DNA from: Paludibacteraceae bacterium
GTDB taxonomy: Bacteria; Bacteroidota; Bacteroidia; Bacteroidales; Paludibacteraceae
Assembly (NCBI GenBank): GCA_017446455.1
Contig: JAFSQV010000002.1
Coordinates: 1-58,053 of the forward strand
DNA length: 58,053 bases
Direction: 5' to 3'
Below the pieces are notes generated by a model. The model saw nothing but the letters and a program-made list of their open reading frames with translations. It ran no database searches and was not told where the DNA came from. Positions 44,601 through 49,700 of this stretch are shown one piece after another (positions within the stretch are counted from its first letter, which is position 1; every line of letters begins with the position of its first letter). Both the position numbers and the translations under genes were made by a program.

Positions 44601-45148
44601 CGCCAAAACGTGAGGCATCACACGAAGGTATAGACCTAATCCGTATCCGCGTAGCTGACAGTCAGACACACACCGATCTCTACCTCTTTGAGGGCGAGTC
44701 GTTCAGCGAGGAGTTCGATAACGGATGGGAAGCGAAGTACATGAGTAGCGACGGACGTTCGGCGAAGTTGTACGCGGAGACTGCTATTGGTCCAATGGCG
44801 GTTGTAGCGCAGCCAGAATACGAAGGAACGGTACTTGGTTTCGCGCCGGGCAAAGAGACGGAATATACCTTCACCTTCAGCGGTCCGAATAAAGAGTACT
44901 ACCTCAATGACCTGAAGGAGAAGAAGTCGACGCTGATAAGCGAAGAAGAGAGTTACATGTTCACCTTCGAGGAAGGCGACACGAATCGCTTCTATATCAG
45001 TAAGACGCCAATCAATGCCCCGTCTGTTGCGACGGGTACGGAGAACACCGGCGATGGCGTGAAGGCACGGAAGGTGCTCGTAAATGACAAGCTCTATATC
45101 ATTCTCAACGGAAGGGTATATAGCGCAGAAGGAGTAATGGTTAAGTAA
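35687..45148 (+). CDS. Giant secreted repeat protein (3,153 residues), probable adhesin
   Basis: The signal peptide ends near SIGQMWGDT. Recognisable segments in order are: an InlB-type repeat (about 533-615, TYDAKGGSGE...LYAVWSP), a Big2 bacterial Ig domain (616-700, ITVSPSSKTLDVGGTQQLSV), an Ig-like unit (792-882), a fibronectin type III-like unit (1058-1155), two InlB-type repeats (1508-1665), a concanavalin/LamG-like beta segment (about 1782-2040), a second Big2-like unit (2048-2150), and an Ig/PKD-like unit (2165-2240). A Rossmann-like domain (about 2358-2626), a NWSKGVVPNS-type domain (from 2632) and a long beta-rich C-terminus follow. The last residues, ARKVLVNDKLYIILNGRVYS then AEGVMVK, resemble Bacteroidales C-terminal secretion domains, so T9SS export is inferred. 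Confidence 0.85.
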   Translation: MKKSKLIKSSLMLTALLLSIGQMWGDTQVTFTANATSGQRGYVNSNEVDTLIRGQVTLKLDSLGSATSNRQIYNSSATKEASWVLSTSATSNANKNYIELKASSGYNITGMQIRLASSGSTVSRCIAVCFASAFSMENNSVLDTISIPLLSNANNNSASHTITLSGIPSGTGCIRIYRAVKYDGTNKKLLNSGGTQIWASSSPQTVVIPWIKVTYEAAAADCANYSFHYGTTKGSEDQMMCFSQVGSSTTYITEEWTIPSSDQWTYVGWQGSWHNDNAKSANLQLSSMRYGKDHSNTLGSISTNVMEGAKGYVQIYSDNNESNKYVGFVPSGYILRRGTDSDGWTSTAFIPDDADDVMEDEWTTPLTSFTADNADHFTYVGLKTASGYVWTNRSETRRPIFLKPNATWKNDNAKFVMYYWDDSSHSGYSAIMTDPDGDGVYEAWIPNTYSYNHVLFGRLNPVQVDPVVNWDNKWNQTTNQDLPSDKNLFEITGGSDQAFTGSWSVYGSKGKFHIWSSSNTNNWYCQYYPHYVLTYDAKGGSGEPSAQSVPVGGTSSERTVEVAAGSGMTAPTGYTFAGWNPDEDDADAGTIDGDYDPSDNVTLSADMTLYAVWSPIPVTSITVSPSSKTLDVGGTQQLSVEVLPATALDKTVTWSTSNGSIATVSSTGLVTAEAPGSCTITATAHDGSGVTGTCSITVNKIQPTKYDFSVNKTVLCGEETATLTLAGSEDGVTYELREDSSTPIAETQKTGTGYALTWTGLGAGTYVVYAVADATYTERQMNSSKITVTTGTATSITTQPTNREVTVGEEATLTVVAAGTSLSYQWKESATEGGTYSNVASGGTSASYSVTPAAAGTKWYKCVVTGTCGEVTTEARKIVANAAVDPLVSWTMNVNNATWGAASTSNHGNTEISSIATSCDAGGEKASTSATAKVLMAEAEVTTSDPPSNSANFTFTLATGYKIVPEKITCKVFNVSSGSRTYKAQISDNNSHVYNSTNTLAVSTEATLTPATFNFASDLELKGNITLKIYAWDTDDSKNPTEFRMGPDIKFYGEIETACTSVAAPTGLTCSTAGVNSLAFSWTAASNASSYDVYLYSDEECTSPVTPTEGSPYNVSTNSATLTGLTASTTYYCKVQSKGDGEDYCTDGGTTDAEDAATTCTSITPTWSYPFSTIGVGITIFPTIGGNTGSGTVTYTSSATSYVEISNDMPKGKAAGSATVTASVAATGNYCSGSVTSGTITVVADQSGLIKQTLPAGKGTSWGTPSAPATSGTYASDITSTSVLTNTTGITIDTDSKGGNDSNGGQTAKITSLSSYDADKYMSLGFTVASGKKLNVSAIYIPVQPVNSNTNTFKAVLTDDDDDTEDIEGIITNVTNGKLTYIKFSSYGSVTGNVTLKIYAYGWTDGYRFGKSIVIDGETESTATLYDISTSATNGTIAVTVGGASASSAEEDATVTITATPSSGYSFSSWSVAEDDSGDPVSVTSSTTNPTTFTMPAADVTVSATFTPNTYGITYHLNGASWAGAYDAPATYTVGTGATLPVAGNMTNTGYSFNGWKNNSGLTGDNITAIGTSDYGNKEFWAKWTENTYTITYNANGDGAGNVGDATGSTSDTEGHYVTVADNGFALEDHVFAGWNTAANGSGESYSEGEEIELTANMTLYAIWTDDYNVTWGDVQIGGAGDAVTPNLGGKNYTITATIATWTGDVTDIELGDVTSGVTASITGTTSSPSKTVTITFAVGTSVVGDEIELSINIPAHGDYGAKTSTEEIDIERCGGSAGATTIFSNDFSTATAVAYVNDGSSTYSHSYNTSSTLSNLVGSGTNLFTSLASSIKKGNIAVNSSTGGNSVDATGFFQVYGNGDNPVYWSLNRTSDFAATAPTALQVSMDIWYKNLSSGSSIGVQFAVGDGFSDGLASGTSQASSKVHSGFGIYSNSTAKLYAYENIKTELYSTGITQETWLSFVWIINNTGSDLTYNNPTGSGTTTLANDKFDLWLKTQAGAASTYTKIINAAAATTASKDLQNLYIGNNPSSGVKKHEFRLDNVVVKDISPSDSKVTTTLSWSPAVSSDEDWDSGNNRLNKKTSDADFTFTATQDKNSLGAITYASSNTSVVTVNATTGKVHVEGAGDATITATLAESGCYNKATATYAIHVVDDCDDEAGTISTEDLGCDGIRMTVTGHTAAEGVSYQWYKVKAEGSDDEVGEDQDNYTATTAGEYYVIVTNTGDGHCAMASTNTVTLEASESATASKIVNQWYVKNGRRTPDVALVQTTNATGFYVKIGDDKIWDEANDVTTGFGGCPFRLGDDGIIYLNGQTSAGAAPSGLTTGDVTLKITATACGGNSSELSIVIHKQAATTAKSVAFVVDGTKGGEITAFTAAHATTSPLYVYLDSVGTAASARQFSLTGRNAYWSTVDSTLKAHYSQFDVILITDDPSTQTVPDGVSGKDAYKTQGYINALGALIDVRPILTMEAFVSALANWKSKGINGNPTSPNPRQYAMKLDCKDHEIFNGLEEGANVVATVEDGTTYWTVTMVDKTKSPYSALATDATDYDGTPALQGFSASDVSSLLLLGEISDGAHYAGVERQEEPAARLMLLGLNAKALPNALTEEGKIIIENALTYLLKTNMEEVDDCSNYFTGATSTDWNTPTNWSKGVVPNSPMVRARILKPCEISGVTAKAAQIDIVTGGTSSKFKGGSGTCTGKLTINPTGALVVGGEIRTAEAPYYNKADLMPTDTNNLVINTNATNQAALVFNNDKGDTKATVNLYSLGRTESSAYQFQYFAVPMTYIDVNPAFAGAGIYTYVWTEASGWERRGYYEGLEAFEGVGITTTFTEAKTYQMKGTLASTEEREITLTTGGAGAGQNIVGNSWLAPIDIASLKTGLVSDANIVDKTIYIYCTGKDGASVTYGTSETPGQWLAIPIEAAAWSAWEGLKVIPAMQGFCIIANSETTLTLNYNDHVRSTASDKLTPYLRAPKREASHEGIDLIRIRVADSQTHTDLYLFEGESFSEEFDNGWEAKYMSSDGRSAKLYAETAIGPMAVVAQPEYEGTVLGFAPGKETEYTFTFSGPNKEYYLNDLKEKKSTLISEEESYMFTFEEGDTNRFYISKTPINAPSVATGTENTGDGVKARKVLVNDKLYIILNGRVYSAEGVMVK

Positions 45149-45192
45149 TGTGTAATGTTGAATGTTTAAAGTTTAGAGAAAGGAGAGACATT

Positions 45193-45639
45193 ATGAAAAC
45201 CATGAATAAGATGATGCGGAAGATGATGGTAGTTGCTCTGCTGATGCTTATGGGCGCTGCGCAGGCGAAAGCCGTGGAATATAAGAGTACCTATCGAGGC
45301 GTTCGGACGCAACCCGTTTACGGCATTGCGACAACTGCTGCGGCTCCCAGTACCTCGTTCCAATCAACGAGTGCGTACTCCGGGCAATGGAGCAATGAGA
45401 CATCCGAGGCGCTGCTCAACAACGACGGGTCGGTGAATTCCGGCGCGTATATGACTTCCGGACCTAACCGCGCGAAGAATGATGTGACGCCTCCTCTGCC
45501 ACCGAACCCCGATCCGACTACTGATCCAAACGATACCGGAAACGTTCCTCTCGGCGAAGGAGTCCTCGCGCTAATGTTCCTCGCCTGCGCGTACGCGATA
45601 TCCAAGGTATCGCGCCGCCGCAGAATATTAAGGGGATAG
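45193..45639 (+). CDS. Small secreted protein with PLGEG motif, C-terminal helix and Arg cluster
   Basis: The 148-residue protein has a signal peptide (MMVVALLMLMGAAQAKA), a Ser/Thr/Asn-rich middle, a Pro-rich stretch (PPLPPNPDPTTDPND), then VPLGEGVLALMFLACAYAIS and KVSRRRRILRG. A short conserved-looking motif, a membrane helix and a positive tail form a tripartite tail like those of sortase or exosortase substrates. I do not recognise a named family. ATG 45193 is preceded by AAAGGAGAG and starts 44 nt after the giant gene. The stop is TAG, showing that amber terminates in this genome. Confidence 0.7.
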   Translation: MKTMNKMMRKMMVVALLMLMGAAQAKAVEYKSTYRGVRTQPVYGIATTAAAPSTSFQSTSAYSGQWSNETSEALLNNDGSVNSGAYMTSGPNRAKNDVTPPLPPNPDPTTDPNDTGNVPLGEGVLALMFLACAYAISKVSRRRRILRG

Positions 45640-45643
45640 AATC

Positions 45644-45687
45644 ATAGGGTTTTAGGGGACTAGTGTCCTAGTATCCTAGTATCATAG
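45644..45687 (+). repeat. CTAG-rich repeat upstream of the four-helix-bundle gene
   Basis: Units such as TAGGGGA, CTAGTGTC, CTAGTATC fill the gap between the small secreted protein and the ATG at 45702. A near relative is found at 46276-46328. Confidence 0.75.
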
Positions 45688-45701
45688 AAAAATTGATAAC
45701 T

Positions 45702-46262
45702 ATGGCAAAACTTAATAGTGGCGGCTTCTTGGATGCCAATGGCGATTATAGAGATTTGATCTTTTACAAAAAGACAAAGATTCTCTTTGATATGACTTAT
45801 TGGTACAAAGAGCGCTATCTTGAGCGTGGCGATAGAACCCAAGATCAAATGCAGCAGGCAGCGCGTAGCGGAAAGCAGAATATAGCCGAAGGAACGGAAG
45901 ACGGCTTGACGAGCGTAGAAATGCAGCTGAAGCTGGTTAATGTGGCTCGCGGCAGTTTGATCGAGTTGCGCGAAGATTATGAGGATCAACTCATGGTGCA
46001 TCGGTTGCAGCAATGGGATCAAACCCATCCCCGTTACAAAGCTATGGTAAGTTATTGCTACCGCCATCATGAGCTTGCTGACTACCAAAAATACTATGAA
46101 CAATGGAGCATAGAGGAGTTCTGCAATGTAGCGTTGACACTTATCCATCAGGCAGATAGGGGAATGTGGACCTGGATAAAAAAGAAAGAGGCGCAGTTCT
46201 TAGAGGAGGGTGGAATCAAAGAGAAAATGTCCGCCGCGCGCAAAAACCAAAGAGGTTACTAA
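45702..46262 (+). CDS. Four-helix-bundle protein (23S rRNA intervening-sequence type)
   Basis: The 186-residue protein is mainly helical and has the landmarks of the IVP/four-helix-bundle family: IFYKKTKILFDMTYWYKERY, QDQMQQAARSGKQNIAEG, and VNVARGSLIELREDYED. These proteins were first seen inside 23S rRNA intervening sequences, but most are encoded elsewhere, often near repeats, and their role is unknown. ATG 45702 is preferred over TTG 45693. Both sides carry CTAG-rich repeats. Confidence 0.8.
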   Translation: MAKLNSGGFLDANGDYRDLIFYKKTKILFDMTYWYKERYLERGDRTQDQMQQAARSGKQNIAEGTEDGLTSVEMQLKLVNVARGSLIELREDYEDQLMVHRLQQWDQTHPRYKAMVSYCYRHHELADYQKYYEQWSIEEFCNVALTLIHQADRGMWTWIKKKEAQFLEEGGIKEKMSAARKNQRGY

Positions 46263-46275
46263 GAGAGGGTAGGAA

Positions 46276-46328
46276 TATAGGGTCATAGGGGACTAGGGGT
46301 CTAGGGTCCTAGTATACTAGTATCCTAG
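46276..46328 (+). repeat. CTAG-rich repeat upstream of the GH88-like gene
   Basis: It contains ATAGGG, CTAGGGGT, CTAGGGTC, CTAGTATA, CTAGTATC units, ending 14 nt before the ATG at 46343. It forms most of the translation-initiation leader. Confidence 0.75.
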
Positions 46329-46342
46329 AAAACAAACTTACA

Positions 46343-47833
46343 ATGAAGATACATCAGATACTTGTTATAGCGGCAGCGGGGCTATGCCTCGCCGCTTGCG
46401 GAAAGTTCGGAAGGACGGGCCAAAAACCGGACAGTGACGTCCGTAATGATCGCGAGATGGTCGCGGGATACGCAGCAAAGATGATCAACGCGCGGATGAC
46501 GGCTTGGCATAACAAAGATGCCGAAGTCGGTTTTCCGAATACGAACAGCACTAACGGCATCACCAATCCGGCTGCGGCTGCGTCGTGGGACTATGTGCCC
46601 GGTGTAGTAGCAAAAGGCATCCTTGACGTATGGGAATACTACCAAGACTCCGCCTGGGCGGACGCGTGGTACGAAGGCCTATGCGCGTGGGGACTGACGA
46701 AAACCGCGACTGACAAAGGCGGCATCCTCGACGACCTGAACTGCACGAAAGTGTTCCTCGGTTTATACGAGGGCGCGAAGCCCGGCGGACGGTTTGAGAA
46801 TGCCGAAAACGCCGCGTATTTCATGGAGCAGTTGCGCCGCGGCGCGCGAGGACTGGAGGACCATAAGAATCGCTATACCATCGCTTCCGGCGGCGCTGAA
46901 GGCGGATGGATGCACAAGGCGACGGATGACCCGAGTAAGAGCTACTACGGCCAGATGTGGTGCGATGGTGCGTATATGGGTCCGGCGCTGTTGGCGCAAC
47001 TCTTGGTGACTGGTGCGACGGAAGGAACCAACCTCGGTTGGAATGACGTATATGACCAGTTTGAGGTATCGTGGCCCTACCTATGGGACGAAGAGAGACA
47101 GTTGCCGTATCACGTGCTATTCACCGACATAGTCCTTAATAATAACGCGCGCACGATAGCCGAAAGCGGGCATGTCTATTCCTGCGCCTACGATCCGGCG
47201 ATCTACCACTCGGAGGAATACTGGGGGCGCGCGGCAGGATGGTATATGCTGGCGTTGGTGGACGTGCTCGAGGCGTATTTAAAGGGGTTAGAGGTTAGTG
47301 GTGAGTGGTTAGAGGGGGAACCTCTTCCTTCAGCGCAGCATTTCGATGAGTTGCGAAGTATGTTGACGCAACTGGCGGACGGATTGGTAGCGCGGCAGGA
47401 TAAAGAGACGGGCTGTTGGTATCAGTTGCTGGCCTACGGACCGGAGAAGTGCGCGACGCAAGGCATCGATGACACGGGTTCGGATAAATATACGAATGTT
47501 GAAGCCGGTGGTACCCAGTGCAACTACCTCGAGTCTTCCGCTTCGTGCCTCATCACCGCGGCGCTGCTGAAAGGTTCTCGCTTGGGCTTGATCGACCATA
47601 CAGAAGCCGGCAAACGCGGCTACGAAGGTATCGTGAAGCAATTCGTTCGCGGCAAAGACGCAGACCTGACGATTCTCGGCAGTTGCCAATCGGCGGGCCT
47701 GAGCAAAGACCGCAACGGCTCAGCGGCGTATTACCTGATAGGCAAGGATGTTCCCATACAAAATAACACCGAGGGAAAAGTCCTCGGTGCATTTCTGATG
47801 GCTGCCGTTGAGTATGAAAGAATGAGTGAATGA
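46343..47833 (+). CDS. GH88/GH105-like glycoside hydrolase lipoprotein
   Basis: The 496-residue lipoprotein (signal MKIHQILVIAAAGLCLAAC, Cys19) has an alpha/alpha-barrel pattern. Motifs such as SWDYVPGVVAKGILDVWEYY, CTKVFLGLY, EGGWMHKA, QMWCDGAYMGPALLAQL, EYWGRAAGWYMLALVDVLE and QDKETGCWYQLL match unsaturated glucuronyl or rhamnogalacturonyl hydrolases (GH88/GH105). Such enzymes remove the unsaturated uronate left by pectin or glycosaminoglycan lyases. No lyase or SusCD pair is nearby. The sequence KGLEVSGEWLEGEPLP near 313-330 is an insertion encoded by a TTAG-type repeat. Confidence 0.8.
   Translation: MKIHQILVIAAAGLCLAACGKFGRTGQKPDSDVRNDREMVAGYAAKMINARMTAWHNKDAEVGFPNTNSTNGITNPAAAASWDYVPGVVAKGILDVWEYYQDSAWADAWYEGLCAWGLTKTATDKGGILDDLNCTKVFLGLYEGAKPGGRFENAENAAYFMEQLRRGARGLEDHKNRYTIASGGAEGGWMHKATDDPSKSYYGQMWCDGAYMGPALLAQLLVTGATEGTNLGWNDVYDQFEVSWPYLWDEERQLPYHVLFTDIVLNNNARTIAESGHVYSCAYDPAIYHSEEYWGRAAGWYMLALVDVLEAYLKGLEVSGEWLEGEPLPSAQHFDELRSMLTQLADGLVARQDKETGCWYQLLAYGPEKCATQGIDDTGSDKYTNVEAGGTQCNYLESSASCLITAALLKGSRLGLIDHTEAGKRGYEGIVKQFVRGKDADLTILGSCQSAGLSKDRNGSAAYYLIGKDVPIQNNTEGKVLGAFLMAAVEYERMSE
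47284..47320 (+). repeat. GGTTAGAGGTTAGTGG-type repeat inside the GH88-like gene
   Basis: Degenerate copies of GGTTAG(A/T)G and GTGAGTGG lie in frame and encode LEVSGEWLEG in a probable surface loop. The style differs from the surrounding codons. Confidence 0.6.
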
Positions 47834-47894
47834 GTTTCTTTAGTAGAAAAAATCAGCCATAAACATAAATAAAATTATTTAGCACTCATCCGTA

Positions 47895-49700
47895 TCAAAA
47901 CCTAAACGTGGCACCTACAAGGAAGTTGATACCTTGGGAGCGGTAGCCGTATAGATACTCGTTCTTGCGGTGCAACCAGTTATTGAGTTGCAGGAAGAGC
48001 GTCAGGTTCGGCTTGGGCTCGGGGCGGAGAACCGAACTATTTGAACTAGGAGCGCTAGCTTTCTTTCCAACCCACATGTTGTACTCGACACCGGCGTTGA
48101 GGTCGATGATCGGACGGAGCGTATAGGTCGTTCCGTCGCTAACCAGCGCTGTGCGGCTGCCCTCGAAGCGGTTCTCTGAATAGAGCGACCAGTGCTTGTC
48201 AATGCGTCCGTCGATTCGCAGGCACAGATCCCAGTTGGCACAGTCATAGACCGGCATCGAACCCGCCCAGAAATAGTAATCTCCGTTCAAGTTGATACGC
48301 ACTACGTCGCGGAAATGATAGTTGATCTGTCCGCCCACTTTGCCGCGGTTATAGGTCGCAAACTCAAAGCCGAAATCGCCGGGCAGGTAGTTCACACCCG
48401 CCAGTTCTACGAAAGGAGTGTTTGCGGTATGCGCCACAAGCACCGTCTGGTTTAGCATATAGGCATAGCCTCCGTGAATCTCCAGCAACAAGCCGCGTGC
48501 GGGACGGATATGAAATCCGATCTCGCCATCGACGGGTGTATAAGCCTGCACGTGATGGTCAATGATACCTTCGTGAATCAAGCGATAGCGGTTCTCTTCC
48601 ATATACTCCTGCAGCGAACCGAGTCCGAAGCTACCGGTGGCGTCCGCATAGATAGTGAGCCATTCGCGGGCAATCTGCGCCTCGAGGTTCACGTGCGGCG
48701 AGGGAGCAAAGGAGATATTCTTAGTTCCGGATAACTCGTTCTGACCGATGCCGATATTCACGTCGAGGTTCACGCCCACATGCACGCGCACACGTTGACC
48801 TTCGTACGCGTAGTACGGCTCGAGGTGGATGTTATGACGGCCGTTATAGAGCGAGTCAGGAATAGCTGCGGCCAGCGAACTGAGTTGCAGGAAGTTATTC
48901 TGGACATATGCTTGCAAGCCGACATGATGTGCGTCGCCGTGCCAGTCGAAACCGGCCTTGGTGCGGATCTGATGCTCGGTCACTGCGCCGGGTTTGGAGA
49001 AGAGGTTATATCCCGTTCGGATATCATACTGCACCTCTTGCTTAGGTGTGGAGCGAAGTCCGAAGAAAGCCTCAACCGTCCAGAGCGAAGTCTTGTCGAG
49101 CGCCGTGAACGGATGCGGTTCCGGATAGGCTACTTTATTCTTCTCCCACATACCCCATACCTGCGAATAGTCGTAGAAATGGCCGTACTTATGGTAGAAG
49201 ATATTACCGCCGTTGAGTCCGAAATAGAGTTCGCAAGTGCTGAACGGATGCCGGAAATCAAGTCCGACCTTCGTCTTGCTCAGTGCCGCGAGTCCCCACA
49301 CGGCCTTATGATGCGCATAGACGTCGAGGATGGATCGCTTGCCGTCGTCCAGGTGGTAGCCGAAGTCGAAGAGGGTATTCGGGTGACCAATCGCGCCGCG
49401 GACGTAACCGTTGTAGTTCTTGCCGGCCTCGAAGCGGGTAGGCTGCGAGAGTAGCGAATGGAACGTGGCGGACGGCATGACGTCTGCCGTAAAGGAGGAA
49501 TACTCGATCGGCGCGGGCTCGATAGTCGTCTCCACTACCGCGGGTTTGGTAGCCACTTTGCCGGCCGCCTGTATCACGGGTTGGAAATCGCGCTCGACGG
49601 TAACGCTGCGATTCAACGCGCTGTCGGATTGCGCAAAAGCGGGTGTAGTTAGGAGTCCTAGGAGTCCTAGGAGCCCTAGGGTTTTATTCATCTTCTTCAT
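47895..49700 (-). CDS. Outer-membrane beta-barrel protein
   Basis: The 601-residue protein has a signal peptide (MKKMNKTLGLLGLLGLLTTP, cut after AFA). A short periplasmic segment with VERDFQPVIQAAGKV comes next, then a long series of amphipathic beta strands ending with the terminal Phe of GINFLVGATFRF, typical of barrels inserted by BamA. It is porin-like and no plug domain of TonB receptors is clear. The start overlaps the TPR gene by 17 nt, the last link in a six-gene run that begins with potA. The signal peptide is encoded by a CTAGGACTC repeat. The 61-nt gap to the convergent GH88-like gene holds only a weak AT hairpin near 47867-47883. Confidence 0.8.
   Translation of the reverse strand: MKKMNKTLGLLGLLGLLTTPAFAQSDSALNRSVTVERDFQPVIQAAGKVATKPAVVETTIEPAPIEYSSFTADVMPSATFHSLLSQPTRFEAGKNYNGYVRGAIGHPNTLFDFGYHLDDGKRSILDVYAHHKAVWGLAALSKTKVGLDFRHPFSTCELYFGLNGGNIFYHKYGHFYDYSQVWGMWEKNKVAYPEPHPFTALDKTSLWTVEAFFGLRSTPKQEVQYDIRTGYNLFSKPGAVTEHQIRTKAGFDWHGDAHHVGLQAYVQNNFLQLSSLAAAIPDSLYNGRHNIHLEPYYAYEGQRVRVHVGVNLDVNIGIGQNELSGTKNISFAPSPHVNLEAQIAREWLTIYADATGSFGLGSLQEYMEENRYRLIHEGIIDHHVQAYTPVDGEIGFHIRPARGLLLEIHGGYAYMLNQTVLVAHTANTPFVELAGVNYLPGDFGFEFATYNRGKVGGQINYHFRDVVRINLNGDYYFWAGSMPVYDCANWDLCLRIDGRIDKHWSLYSENRFEGSRTALVSDGTTYTLRPIIDLNAGVEYNMWVGKKASAPSSNSSVLRPEPKPNLTLFLQLNNWLHRKNEYLYGYRSQGINFLVGATFRF
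49649..49680 (-). repeat. CTAGGACTC repeat encoding a signal peptide core (barrel gene)
   Basis: Three to four units of CTAGGACTC on the minus strand encode LGLLGLLGLL, the hydrophobic core of the barrel protein's signal peptide. Confidence 0.85.

Noticed and set aside
45702-46262. An rRNA intervening sequence or rRNA operon around the IVP-like gene
   Set aside because: No 16S, 23S or 5S sequence is present in the flanks; the gene is free-standing.
45644-46328. CTAG-rich arrays as a CRISPR array
   Set aside because: Units are 7-10 nt and degenerate, with no spacers of constant length and no cas genes nearby.
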